A program made the position numbers and the translations under genes. This document shows positions 9,107-18,528 of a DNA stretch of 64,000 bases, piece after piece (within the stretch, counting starts at the first letter, position 1; every line of letters starts with the position of its first letter). The stretch covers positions 2,272,775-2,336,774 of the forward strand of contig NZ_OY781091.1 in the NCBI RefSeq assembly GCF_963676275.1, given 5' to 3'. The notes beneath the pieces are model-generated. The model made no database searches. It was not told the origin of the DNA and was given only the letters and a program-made list of their open reading frames with translations. This DNA is from an uncultured Cohaesibacter sp. Lineage in GTDB: Bacteria; Pseudomonadota; Alphaproteobacteria; Rhizobiales; Cohaesibacteraceae.

Positions 9107-12100
9107 TCATGGCACCTGCTTGACCAGTTCCTGACTGGATGTCGCAGCAAACAAGCTTTCGAAATCCGGTAACTCGCCCATTGCCTTGCGGTTCTGCCGA
9201 TCCTGAAGCAGGATCCAGCCATATGTGCCGATAGAGTCCATCAGGCGCACATTGCGGTTTGACAAGGCAGTCTTGTAGTCTTTCATGCGCTTGTCCGAGA
9301 TCAGCACCGCCAATTCCATGTCGGAATAATCGGTCAGCGCCTGACGGGCTATGGCAGACAGCTTGGTCATCAGAGTGAAATCCTCGGTAAGGATCAGCTT
9401 GCGCACGCCGCTATTGAGCGTCTCTGCCGAAATTTCCTCGCCGCGATAGCGACCCTTGACGATCTGCTGAGCCATGTTGATCACGGTGAAATTATTGATC
9501 AACTCATACATCAGCTTGGTGTCGGTCTCACCCTGTTTGGGGATGATGCCGCCAGCAATGACCTTGCCGTCGCGATAGGCCAGTTTGAACTTGCGCAACT
9601 GATAGGAAACCAGCGCATTGGCCAGTTCTTCGGTCAGCTCCTTGCGCGGGTTGGCCTTCAGAATGGCTTCGTAATTCTGATAGGTTTCCAGCGCCAGAGG
9701 CGTTGCGAACTTGAAGTTGACGATTTCCGTGTCGAAATTGTCGAGCAGGAACTTGCCTTTCTTCGAGCCGGTGAATTTGACGTGATGACGCAGCAGACGC
9801 ATTACGGCAAGCTTGTGCAGTTTGGCGCGATCATTGTCGCCATCGAGCCGATGCAGCTTGACCGAGTCATGGCTGTAAAGCGCTTCGAGCTGATTATATG
9901 GATCATACTGATAGGCGACGCCACCGGACATACCGTTGCAGAAGCCCTTGCCGAAGACACCAAGATTCATGATGGCTCCGTTGGTCATATATTCACCGCA
10001 GAAGTCGCCGACGCCTTCGACAACCGCCGTGGCCCCGGAGTTGCGGACACCGAAGCGGTCGCCCGCGCCACCTTCAACAAACAGCGAAGATCCGGACGCA
10101 CCAAACAGGGCAAAGTTACCGATCAGCACGTTTTCCTCGGTTCCACCACCGGGCGAATGAACCGCGATATAGCCGCCGGACGCGCCTTTGCCGACGCCGT
10201 CATTGCAGGTGCCGACATGATGGAACACCATGCCCGAGTTACAGAAGGCCGCATAGGACTGACCCGCAGAACCATGGGTATGGATCTCCAGCGTTTCCGG
10301 CTTGAGCATGTTACGGCCGCGGTCATCGGTATAGACCATCGGCATGGATTTCACATGCTTCTCTGAAATCTCGTGCTGCAGCATCCGTTCGATATCGATG
10401 GAAAGCTGCCCGCCAACCGTCTTGTTGCGGTTGTCGAGTTTCTTCTCGACGACCAGCGTTGCTCGCTTGTGATGACGCTGAACGGCCTTGTTCTTGAATT
10501 CCTTCAAGAGCATGTCGTCGATTTCATAATGGGCTTCCAGATAGACCGGCTCCTTGATGTGAACTTCCGGCACCACTCTGAGCATGTTGCGCAGATCCAT
10601 CTGGCCGATCGCGCTGGGATGCTTGATCAGGTGCAGATAGTCTGAACGGCCACGGGCCTCGCGCATGCTCTTGAAACCAAGATTAGCGAGAATTTCGCGG
10701 CATTCATGGGCAATATTCATCAGATACTGACCAAGCGCACGCGGGTCGCCATCAAAGACTTCCGAGTTGGTCGTAAGACCGGCTGGGCATTTGATGTTGC
10801 AGTTCTTGGCCATGACGCATTTGAGCATCATCAGCGCAGTGGTACCAAATTCGAAGCTGTCGCCACCCAGCAGACAGGATTTGACAACGTCCGTTGCCGT
10901 CTGGTGAGCGCCGGAGCATCTGAGAATAACCTTGTCGCGCAGACCGTTGGCGCAGAGCGCCTGATGGACTTCCGCAAGGCCGATCTCGGCCGCACGGCCG
11001 GTATTCTTCAGCGAGGTTACGGCAGCCGCACCGGTACCGCCCGAGTTGCCCGCAATATTGATGACATCAGCGCCAGCCTTGGCTACACCGACGGCAATCG
11101 TGCCGATGCCTTCAGAGGAAACCAGCTTGACGATGACTCGAACACGCGCAGCCTTGGCGTCGTGGATCAGCTGTGCCAGATCCTCGATTGAGTAGGTGTC
11201 ATGGTGCGGCGGAGGGGAAATCAGCTCGACCCCCGGCGTGCCACCACGGGCGGCCGCAATCTCTACCGTTACTTTCTTGCCAGGCAACTGGCCACCTTCA
11301 CCGGGCTTGGCACCCTGAGCGATCTTGATTTCGATTTCTTCCAGAGTCGGGTCGGCCAGATAGCCGGTCCAGACACCGAAGCGACCGGAAGCGAGCTGCT
11401 TGATGCTCGAAGAACGGATCGTGCCATAGCGTGAATAATGTTCGCCACCTTCACCTGAGTTTGAGAAGGCCCCGACCATATTCGCACCATGCGCCACGGC
11501 TTCGTGAGCGGGGGCGACCAACGCACCATGAGACATGGCACCGGAAGCGAGCATCGCGGTGATTTCATGGGCAGGCTGAACCTTGTTCAGTGCCAGCTTG
11601 CCGTTTGGCCGCTTGTGGTTGGCCAGATAGAAATGCGCCAGCCCCTTGGCAGTGATGTGAATATTTTCACCCTCGGTTTCCATCGTAAGCAGTTCGTCGC
11701 CAAACTGGCTCTTGAGGGCAACTGACAGCGCAATCAGCCTTTCATGGCTAAACTTGCTGGCAAAGAAGACCGTGAAACTGTCATCCTTGTTGTGATGGAC
11801 ACGCAGGCCGCGAACAAAGAAATTGTTGTTGCCAACCAGATCGTGCCGGAACAGTTCGGTGCGGAATTCCTCCGCCGTCGCTGCCCAGCTGATATCCGTC
11901 GGGAAGCACAGAACGTCGCGTAGGGCCGCAGGGCGCGCTTCGCGTTCCTTGGCCAGTTCAAGCGCAAATTTGCGATAGTTCGGCGTGATCCGGAAGGAGT
12001 CGATCTCTTCCGGCGTGCGCCGTCCAAAGCTGGTGTTGCGATAGGAATCCGAGCCCTTGCCATAGGCATCCTTGAGCCTGTCGACGGGCAGCAGACGCAG

Positions 12101-14602
12101 ATCATTGACGTCGCCGTCACCCTTTTCAGGGGCAGACAGGTCCGACTGGATCGGCTCTTCGGTCATCTCCACGAAACCGCGCACAGCGAGCGTGCCATAG
12201 GTATGACCAGCCCCTTCAGAGCGCTCCTTGAACAGGCCCAGCAGCGGGATGTCATCTTCGTTTTTGACTTCGCAGGCTCTCTTGTGCCAGTTGACCACGC
12301 TCTTTGCGACAGAGGCAAAGTCAACACCACCAACCGTATTCTTCATGTTGGGGAAATAGCGCTTGAGAATAGGCTCATCGGTATCAAGGAAGTTCGGTTC
12401 AAAGAACTCGCCACCAATATAGCTCTCTGCCGTGCAGAGGCCGACCTTGCCCATGGTTTTCATCAGCGACTTGTTGGCCGCAGAGATGAACTGCGCGATA
12501 TTCTTCTTCGCTTCGTCCCTGTCACCCTTGGCAAATTCCATCGCGCGCGCTTCAACCGAAATCGGCATCACCGCAGAGGCACCAAAGCCCAGCGCCGTCG
12601 CGATCTGGTGGGCAGATGCGATCTGACCACTTTCAGCCACCAGCGAAACGCGGAACCGAAGTCCCTGTTCGATGAGGCGCTGGTTGGCTGCCGAGATCAT
12701 CAGCGGCAGAGGAATGGCCGCCATTTTCTCGTCGACCATCGCGTCGGAAAGAATGACGATTCCGCCCTTGTCGCGAGCTGCCTTTTCAACCTGATCACAA
12801 ACGCCGTCCACGGCAGCAATCAGATCGTCCTGAGCCTTCTTGCGATCGGCTTTGTGGTCCACTTCGAAGAACATTTCCACTTCGGTGATGGCCACATCGC
12901 TCTGGGCACGAATGGCCGCCAGATCATCAGGGGAGAGCACCGGCGTCTGCACGACCAACTGCTTGGTTTCGCCCTTGTTGAAGTGAGGCTTTGCGCCCAG
13001 TGCAACGCGCAGGGTCATGCCGTCGGCTTCACGCAAGCTGTCGAGTGGCGGGTTGGTCACCTGCGCAAAACGCTGCGAGAAATATTTCGACATGCCGCCT
13101 TCCTGATCGGTCAGCGAGTTGATGGCCACGCCATAACCCATGGCGGAAATCTTCTCCTTGCCCGTCTGCATCATCGGATCAAGCAGGAATTTGAAACTCT
13201 CCTGATTGAGGCCATAGGCAACGAAGCGCTGAACGTCGGTAAAGCTGCTGGCAACTTCCGTGACACCGTCGGCGCGCGGCAGATCATCGAGATTCTTGCG
13301 TGCGCTTTCCAACAGCGAGCGATAGTCCCGCTTGGAGGCGAGCATTTTGAGCGCCTGATCGGAGGTGTATGACTTCTTGGTTTCATGGTCAAAATAGAGC
13401 ATGCCACCGGCTTCAATGCGTCCACGGCGCAAGATGCTGGAGGGTTCGAAATCAACCTGACCGGCTTCCGACATGACGCAGAGATATTCATCGGTTTCAA
13501 CGGAGCGAAGCGGACGCAGACCAAGACGGTCAAGACGCGCACCGACCACGGTACCATTGCCGAAAATAAGCGCGGCGGGGCCGTCATTCTTCTCTTCATA
13601 AAGAGAGAAATATTCCAGCATCACCCGAACATCTTCGGGGAAGCGCGTATCATTTTCCCATGCCGGAGGCATCATGGCGACAACGGCGGTGATCAGATCA
13701 AGATCATCCTCAATCAGCCGACGCTCGAGCGTCTGGTCCAGACGGGCAGAGTCAGACTGTCCCGGAGGCGAATAGATCTGCTGATTTTTCATCTGCGCGA
13801 TCGTTGCTTCCGAGAGACGGTTTTTCTTGTCGGTGTTCAACTCGCCGTTATGCGCCATCAAGCGGAATGGTTGCGCCATGGAAGGCTGCGGCTCGGTGTT
13901 GGTCGAGAAACGGGTATGGAAGAACAGCGAATGAATTTTATGGTCTTCATCCGTCAGGTCATAGAAATAGGGGATGACCTCATTGGAGTTCAAACGTCCC
14001 TTGTAAACCTGGGTATGGGCAGACATCGAAAGAGGATAAAGCCCCTTCAGCGACGGCTCCAGATAGGCAACGGATTCGATATCCATCAGCGCGTCATGGA
14101 TCTTGCGATCAAATGCCTTGCCGTCCATCGACTTGTCCTTGACAAAGACAACCTGATGCACAGACAGCATATATTTCAGCGCCGCCGGACGAATGACGGA
14201 ATTGTTGACCGGAGCATCGCGCACGAGAACAATGCGCAGGCCGTTCTTCTCAAGGCTTTCCTTGATCAGTCTGTCGGCCGCGTCCCAGTTCTTTTTCAGC
14301 TCTGGCAGGAAGAAGTTGCCAACGCCGAACTCGCCCAGTTCCAGAGTGGGGATGCCGGTGATTTTTCGGAAGAAAGAAAGGGACAAATCCACGCAGACAC
14401 CGGCGCCATCGCCGACGCCTTCCGCGCTCATGCCGCCGCGATGGGGAACCGTGCAAAGTGCTTCGTTCGCCTTCAGCAACACGTCATGGGTTTGAACACC
14501 GGATTTGTAAGTCAAGAAGCCAACACCGCAGCTGCTTTTTTCAAAGCTATGGTCATACAGGCCGAATTGATTCTGAGACTGTTCCAAACCGCTAATCCTC
14601 AC
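9107..14602 (-). CDS. Long glutamate-synthase large-subunit-like protein (1831 aa)
   Basis: GltB makes two glutamates from glutamine, 2-oxoglutarate and reductant. Domains here: class II glutamine amidotransferase with candidate nucleophile Cys25 (SSCGVGFL) after a short propeptide, plus MSAEGVGDGAGV; a central domain; an extra segment around residues 905-1005; the FMN synthase domain (NIAGNSGGTGAAAV near 1180); cysteines 1262, 1268 and 1272; a GXGXG beta-helix (HGSAGQSYAAF to GMSGGVAYQYDP, about 1440-1570); then a tail well beyond the usual end. Canonical GltB is about 1500 aa, so this is some 300 longer. The cysteine spacing is C-x5-C-x3-C rather than C-x5-C-x4-C. The start is GTG 14602, overlapping the upstream small ORF as GTGA, or possibly TTG 14587 with GAGGA eight bases before it. 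No gltD is adjacent; a diflavin reductase is. Confidence 0.85.
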   Translation of the reverse strand: MRISGLEQSQNQFGLYDHSFEKSSCGVGFLTYKSGVQTHDVLLKANEALCTVPHRGGMSAEGVGDGAGVCVDLSLSFFRKITGIPTLELGEFGVGNFFLPELKKNWDAADRLIKESLEKNGLRIVLVRDAPVNNSVIRPAALKYMLSVHQVVFVKDKSMDGKAFDRKIHDALMDIESVAYLEPSLKGLYPLSMSAHTQVYKGRLNSNEVIPYFYDLTDEDHKIHSLFFHTRFSTNTEPQPSMAQPFRLMAHNGELNTDKKNRLSEATIAQMKNQQIYSPPGQSDSARLDQTLERRLIEDDLDLITAVVAMMPPAWENDTRFPEDVRVMLEYFSLYEEKNDGPAALIFGNGTVVGARLDRLGLRPLRSVETDEYLCVMSEAGQVDFEPSSILRRGRIEAGGMLYFDHETKKSYTSDQALKMLASKRDYRSLLESARKNLDDLPRADGVTEVASSFTDVQRFVAYGLNQESFKFLLDPMMQTGKEKISAMGYGVAINSLTDQEGGMSKYFSQRFAQVTNPPLDSLREADGMTLRVALGAKPHFNKGETKQLVVQTPVLSPDDLAAIRAQSDVAITEVEMFFEVDHKADRKKAQDDLIAAVDGVCDQVEKAARDKGGIVILSDAMVDEKMAAIPLPLMISAANQRLIEQGLRFRVSLVAESGQIASAHQIATALGFGASAVMPISVEARAMEFAKGDRDEAKKNIAQFISAANKSLMKTMGKVGLCTAESYIGGEFFEPNFLDTDEPILKRYFPNMKNTVGGVDFASVAKSVVNWHKRACEVKNEDDIPLLGLFKERSEGAGHTYGTLAVRGFVEMTEEPIQSDLSAPEKGDGDVNDLRLLPVDRLKDAYGKGSDSYRNTSFGRRTPEEIDSFRITPNYRKFALELAKEREARPAALRDVLCFPTDISWAATAEEFRTELFRHDLVGNNNFFVRGLRVHHNKDDSFTVFFASKFSHERLIALSVALKSQFGDELLTMETEGENIHITAKGLAHFYLANHKRPNGKLALNKVQPAHEITAMLASGAMSHGALVAPAHEAVAHGANMVGAFSNSGEGGEHYSRYGTIRSSSIKQLASGRFGVWTGYLADPTLEEIEIKIAQGAKPGEGGQLPGKKVTVEIAAARGGTPGVELISPPPHHDTYSIEDLAQLIHDAKAARVRVIVKLVSSEGIGTIAVGVAKAGADVINIAGNSGGTGAAAVTSLKNTGRAAEIGLAEVHQALCANGLRDKVILRCSGAHQTATDVVKSCLLGGDSFEFGTTALMMLKCVMAKNCNIKCPAGLTTNSEVFDGDPRALGQYLMNIAHECREILANLGFKSMREARGRSDYLHLIKHPSAIGQMDLRNMLRVVPEVHIKEPVYLEAHYEIDDMLLKEFKNKAVQRHHKRATLVVEKKLDNRNKTVGGQLSIDIERMLQHEISEKHVKSMPMVYTDDRGRNMLKPETLEIHTHGSAGQSYAAFCNSGMVFHHVGTCNDGVGKGASGGYIAVHSPGGGTEENVLIGNFALFGASGSSLFVEGGAGDRFGVRNSGATAVVEGVGDFCGEYMTNGAIMNLGVFGKGFCNGMSGGVAYQYDPYNQLEALYSHDSVKLHRLDGDNDRAKLHKLAVMRLLRHHVKFTGSKKGKFLLDNFDTEIVNFKFATPLALETYQNYEAILKANPRKELTEELANALVSYQLRKFKLAYRDGKVIAGGIIPKQGETDTKLMYELINNFTVINMAQQIVKGRYRGEEISAETLNSGVRKLILTEDFTLMTKLSAIARQALTDYSDMELAVLISDKRMKDYKTALSNRNVRLMDSIGTYGWILLQDRQNRKAMGELPDFESLFAATSSQELVKQVP

Positions 14603-14763
14603 TTTTTAAGGGCGCGACCTCCATGTTCGGCCCAGAAAATGGACCAAAATGCGAGATCGTCGTCTTTATCCGAAACCGGACCATTGCTGTGATCCGTAAT
14701 GACGACGAGCATACCGCTCGACGGCTCCGTTTTGCATTGCACCTTGAAGGGTGCCTGCGCCAT
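14599..14763 (-). CDS. Hypothetical 54-aa protein overlapping the gltB-like start
   Basis: An ATG at 14763 opens a 54-codon frame starting MAQAPFKVQCKTEP and ending GGRALKK. Its TGA overlaps the gltB-like GTG by four bases (GTGA), a typical translational-coupling junction. Codon choice resembles the neighbours. No domain is recognised; it is acidic in the middle (SDKDDD) with two Trp, and no signal peptide is visible. Upstream there is no strong ribosome site, and the frame can be extended to 14892 with less gene-like sequence. It could be a leader ORF that tunes expression of the large protein, or a genuine small partner. Confidence 0.45.
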   Translation of the reverse strand: MAQAPFKVQCKTEPSSGMLVVITDHSNGPVSDKDDDLAFWSIFWAEHGGRALKK

Positions 14764-15160
14764 TGAACTATCGCGTAATAAAATATTGTAAGACCAGGTC
14801 CATACAATCGATGATAGCTCAACTCTTGCAAAAAGAGGCGCAAAAAACCCGAACATCCGTCCTTCCCAAGAAAACAGATGCCGAGATTTCATGTCACAGA
14901 ACTAAGGCTGTGCGTAAATGGTATGGGGGAATGCGTCAAGCTCATAAAGGGTGAAAACGGACGATTTTTTCGTTTTGGTGCGATTTTTCCGTAGATTCTG
15001 CGCAAATGTTTCTTCGCCCGCGTGCATTAAATACAAACGTTCCAAAACCCTAAATATCTGACGAAGCGCGATAAAGCGTGATCATCTGCGACCATAGGCC
15101 TCATCAGAAATTGATGAGGCCGCAAGGTTAACAACATGTTGTCAAGCATCCTGTCCGTCG
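14764..15160. other. Gene-free region upstream of the gltB-like operon
   Basis: About 400 bases without a convincing gene. It should hold the promoter of the minus-strand operon; a TACAAT hexamer read on the minus strand near 14785 is a possible -10 box, but no good -35 is evident. A perfect stem-loop lies at 15097-15121. Confidence 0.5.
15097..15121. repeat. Perfect 10-bp inverted repeat, terminator-like stem-loop
   Basis: Arms GGCCTCATCA (15097-15106) and TGATGAGGCC (15112-15121) are separated by five bases. It lies 40 bases beyond the stop of the minus-strand gene ending at 15161, so it may protect or end that transcript. There is no T-run on either strand, so it is not a classical intrinsic terminator. 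Confidence 0.5.
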
Positions 15161-15652
15161 TTACGGACCAACGCGGGTTATGATCATTCTGCCCTTGCCG
15201 TCATTATAGGCCCGCAACACAAACGGACGGCCTCTCTGTATCGAAGTGGCAAGCGTTTGGATGCCGCGCGAATTGGTGCGCATGGAGCAGGAGCGGCTGC
15301 TGCAAACAGATTGTACCCATTTGCCATTGTCGCTGAAATAGAGTTTTGTCGGCTCATTGGGACGAAAGCCCCTGTCGACCCAGCTGCATTCGCCCGGTCG
15401 CGGCGCCTGCATAGCAGCGCCCACCCGGCCGGGTTTGAATGAAATGATTGCAAAGGCCTCTTGGGTTGAAACGCGCTGACCGGCGACGATTTCCATTTGC
15501 TGGGCAGGATTGCAGGTCAGAACATAATCATTGGCAGCTTTTGCCTCGCTGTCAAAGGCTGCAGAAGCAAAAATGGCCAGAAGGGCAAAAGCGGCATTAT
15601 CGAGGATGGAGGGGGCGGATTTCTTGAAGAATCGTGCAAGTTTGTTAGTCAT
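15161..15652 (-). CDS. Hypothetical secreted protein
   Basis: About 163 aa from the ATG at 15652, chosen because GGGAG sits six bases upstream and because it puts a signal peptide first (basic TNKLARFFKK, hydrophobic FALLAIFASAAF, likely cleavage after SEAKA). The frame can open upstream at 15727 but without a ribosome site. The mature protein has paired cysteines (LTCNP, GECSW, SVCSSRSC), suggesting disulfides in the periplasm. No family is recognised with confidence. It stands alone between the gltB-like operon and the ABC transporter genes. Confidence 0.7.
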   Translation of the reverse strand: MTNKLARFFKKSAPSILDNAAFALLAIFASAAFDSEAKAANDYVLTCNPAQQMEIVAGQRVSTQEAFAIISFKPGRVGAAMQAPRPGECSWVDRGFRPNEPTKLYFSDNGKWVQSVCSSRSCSMRTNSRGIQTLATSIQRGRPFVLRAYNDGKGRMIITRVGP

Positions 15653-15766
15653 GTCTGTCTCCCAAAAAGGCGTTTGATCGAGAATGAAAAAGGGCTCCTT
15701 GCCCGGCTTGCTTATCTGTCGCTTCAACCGCCATTTTGGTTCAAAGATATTTTCATTTCATTGCCA

Positions 15767-16819
15767 TCAGACAGCCCAGGCCCGATCAAACGAAAAGCGG
15801 ACCGACATGCCCAATGTCACGGGCTGATTGCTATAGGCGATAATGTCGGTCCCATCGCTCATCTCCAGTCCGAGGCGATAGCGCTCTCCCAGATAGGTTG
15901 AGGATATCACGCGTGCGGGCAATCCGTTTTCCTGATCCAGCGTCACATTCTCTGGCCGAATGCAAAGTCCCACAGGATGGGCCTCGGGCAGGGCTGCAAT
16001 ATGCTGGCTCTGGCGTGTTCTGAATTCCTGACCGTGGATCACGACATCGCGCCATTCGCCCTCGCTCCGGCCTTCAAGATAACCGGTCAGAATGGAACTT
16101 TGGCCAATGAAACGGGCCACCTGTTCGCTCTTGGGCTGATGATAGAGATTTTGTGGCTTGTCGATCTGCGCCACTTCACCATTGAACATGACCGCGATCC
16201 TGTCCGCCATGGCCATGGCTTCGGCCTGATCATGGGTGACATAAACCATCGTCGCGCCGGACCGTTTGTGAAACTCGACAAATGTGCGCTGCATCACTTC
16301 GCGCAAATGGGCGTCCAGATTGGCTAGAGGCTCATCGAGCAACACGGCATCAGGCTGCATGACCAGACAGCGGGCCAGGGCCACCCGCTGCCTTTGCCCG
16401 CCAGAAAGGGTGGCGGGTTCCGCATCAGCAAAGTCAATGAGGGAAACCGTTTCAAGGGCATTGAAAAGAATAGCGTCGATCTTTTCTTCCGGCAATTTTC
16501 TGATCTTGAGCGGATAGGCGACATTCTCCGCAACGGTCATGTTTGGCCAAAGGGCATAGGATTGGAAAACGATGCCCATATTGCGCTTTTCCGGGGCGAC
16601 ATGATGGATGGCATCCGACATCAGCTCTCCACCTTTATGGATGGTTCCGCAATCAGGTCGCTCGAAACCGGCGGTCAGGCGCAACATCGTGGTCTTGCCG
16701 CAGCCCGAAGGTCCGAGCAGAGCAACCAGCTCTCCATCTTCGATTTCAAGCGAGATGGATTTCAGCACATCGACCTGATCAAAGCTCTTGCAAATATTGT
16801 TATAGATCAGCTTCGCCAC
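15767..16819 (-). CDS. ABC importer ATPase, iron(III)/phosphonate type (FbpC-like)
   Basis: Energises uptake through the adjacent fused permease. 350 aa. Walker A is GPSGCGKTTMLRL, Q-loop VFQSYALWPN, signature LSGGQRQRVALARC, Walker B AVLLDEPLANLD, and switch His YVTHDQAEAMAMAD. The last 110 residues form a TOBE-type regulatory domain. This is the PotA/FbpC/CysA branch of importer ATPases. Its start overlaps the permease gene by 13 bases, so the three genes from 19499 downwards form one operon with order binding protein, permease, ATPase. The substrate cannot be read from the ATPase. Confidence 0.9.
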   Translation of the reverse strand: MAKLIYNNICKSFDQVDVLKSISLEIEDGELVALLGPSGCGKTTMLRLTAGFERPDCGTIHKGGELMSDAIHHVAPEKRNMGIVFQSYALWPNMTVAENVAYPLKIRKLPEEKIDAILFNALETVSLIDFADAEPATLSGGQRQRVALARCLVMQPDAVLLDEPLANLDAHLREVMQRTFVEFHKRSGATMVYVTHDQAEAMAMADRIAVMFNGEVAQIDKPQNLYHQPKSEQVARFIGQSSILTGYLEGRSEGEWRDVVIHGQEFRTRQSQHIAALPEAHPVGLCIRPENVTLDQENGLPARVISSTYLGERYRLGLEMSDGTDIIAYSNQPVTLGMSVRFSFDRAWAV

Positions 16820-18528
16820 GGAATGACTCCTTTGGGCAAATGGTTGCCCATGATTTCAATAATGCTCATCAACCCGATAACAACCAACACCACCAGAACC
16901 GCCACGGCCGAGGCGAGGACGCTCTCGCCGCTGTCATCGAGATTGAAAATGACAACACCTAGCGTTTCATTGCCTGAAGACCAGAGCAGGGCGGATACGG
17001 TCAGTTCATTGAAGGCTGTCAGAAAGACAAGCAGCGCACCGGCCGCCGCCGAAGGCGCTACCGCAGGCAGGAGAATGTCTGTCAGGCGGCGAAAGGGAGA
17101 AGCTCCACAGGCCTGAGCGGCTTCTTCAAGATTGGGTTCCATCTGCTGGAATGAACTGGATACGGGTTTGAGTGCAATGACAAAGAAGCGCGCCAGATAG
17201 GCGATGAATATGATCGCCAGCGTGCCATAGAGGCTGACATCAAGAATGGGGATGCGCTGGAATGTCAGGATGCAGGCAATCGCCAGAACAATGCCCGGCA
17301 TCGCATAGGGAATCTCGATCAGAATATCGAGGGTGCGGGATATCCAGCAAGACTGTTTCATCATGCCATAGGCAAGCGGTACGGCGAGCAAAAACAGCGT
17401 CCCGGCGGCACCAACAGAGAGCCCGAAACTGTTTACGAAAGCACGCATGGTGGCGGCCTGCCTGAAAAGCACTTCCCGATAGGCTTCAAGGCTGGCTGTG
17501 CTCCAGCTCAGCACCATGCCAAAGGCCGGAACCAGAGACGCAGAGATCAGCGCAATCAGGGGCACGACGAGAACGAAAAACAGTACGGCCCACATGCAAA
17601 TCTCTACCAGCAGCCGGTAACGCCCCAAAGAAATATCAAGAGGCCTGCCAACGATGCCATGCAAGCGATATTCACGCCCCTTCACCAGATGATGATGCAA
17701 AATCACGCCGCCTGCCGCGATCAGGCCAATCAATATGGCCAGAACGGCAACCTCGGCCAGCACCGAGGGGCCAAAGCTGGAAAGTTTCGAATAGATGAGC
17801 GTTGGCAGCATCTGAATATTGGCCGGAATACCCAACATCGCCGATATGCCGAAATTGCCAATTGCCGTAACAAACGTCATTGCGATGCCTGCAATCAGGG
17901 CAGGGCTGGTAATGGGCAGAATAATGTCCCGCCAGACCGCAAGCCCTCCGGCACCTGCCAGCCGGGCTGCCTCGACCTGCTCCCGCGGCACTTGCCTCAG
18001 CGCCGCACGCAGGGTGAGGAAGATCAGCGAAGCATGCTGAATGCCGAGCAATAACGCAATGCCGCCGACCGAATAGAGCGGCTGGGGGGAGCCCAATTTT
18101 GGCGCTATGCCGAGCATTTTGAGCAACGCACTGGTCGGGCCGAACATCTGCAACCAGGAAAGCGCCGTAATCTGCGGCGGAATCATCATCGGCAGCATGA
18201 AGCAGAAGACCAGAGCAGCCTTGGCGCGAATGTCCGTCAAGGCGACCAGAAAGGCAAAGGTTCCGCCGAACAGCAGGGAAATCAAAGTGCCCGATGCCGA
18301 GATGGAAACCGAATTCCACGTCGCCCCCCATGTTTGAGGTTCGGAAAGAATCCGCGTCAGATGGCTGGTGGAGAAGGCAGAATCCTGCAACAGCCCCTGC
18401 ATCATCAGACGCAAGACGGGCAGCAGACACAAAATGACGATGATCGGCGTGAGAATAGCAAGAAAAAGGCCAGACCGACCATCTGGCCGGCCTGACTTAC
18501 CACCATTCACCATGGTGATGAATGTCAT
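16807..18528 (-). CDS. ABC importer permease with two fused permease halves (FbpB-like)
   Basis: 573 aa, about twice a single permease, with two sets of six or so membrane helices, as in FbpB-type ferric and 2-aminoethylphosphonate importers. Coupling (EAA-like) loops are visible as EQVEAARLAGAGGLAVWRDI in the first half and EEAAQACGASPFRRLTDI in the second. The ATG at 18528 overlaps the stop of the binding-protein gene by one base (TAATG). A second ATG at 18513 is possible. Since both halves are in one chain, no second permease gene is needed. Confidence 0.9.
   Translation of the reverse strand: MTFITMVNGGKSGRPDGRSGLFLAILTPIIVILCLLPVLRLMMQGLLQDSAFSTSHLTRILSEPQTWGATWNSVSISASGTLISLLFGGTFAFLVALTDIRAKAALVFCFMLPMMIPPQITALSWLQMFGPTSALLKMLGIAPKLGSPQPLYSVGGIALLLGIQHASLIFLTLRAALRQVPREQVEAARLAGAGGLAVWRDIILPITSPALIAGIAMTFVTAIGNFGISAMLGIPANIQMLPTLIYSKLSSFGPSVLAEVAVLAILIGLIAAGGVILHHHLVKGREYRLHGIVGRPLDISLGRYRLLVEICMWAVLFFVLVVPLIALISASLVPAFGMVLSWSTASLEAYREVLFRQAATMRAFVNSFGLSVGAAGTLFLLAVPLAYGMMKQSCWISRTLDILIEIPYAMPGIVLAIACILTFQRIPILDVSLYGTLAIIFIAYLARFFVIALKPVSSSFQQMEPNLEEAAQACGASPFRRLTDILLPAVAPSAAAGALLVFLTAFNELTVSALLWSSGNETLGVVIFNLDDSGESVLASAVAVLVVLVVIGLMSIIEIMGNHLPKGVIPWRS

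Noticed and set aside
12203-14692. Two long plus-strand open frames opposite the gltB-like gene
   Set aside because: They mirror the real minus-strand gene, whose domains are continuous through the region. The antisense translations show no motifs.
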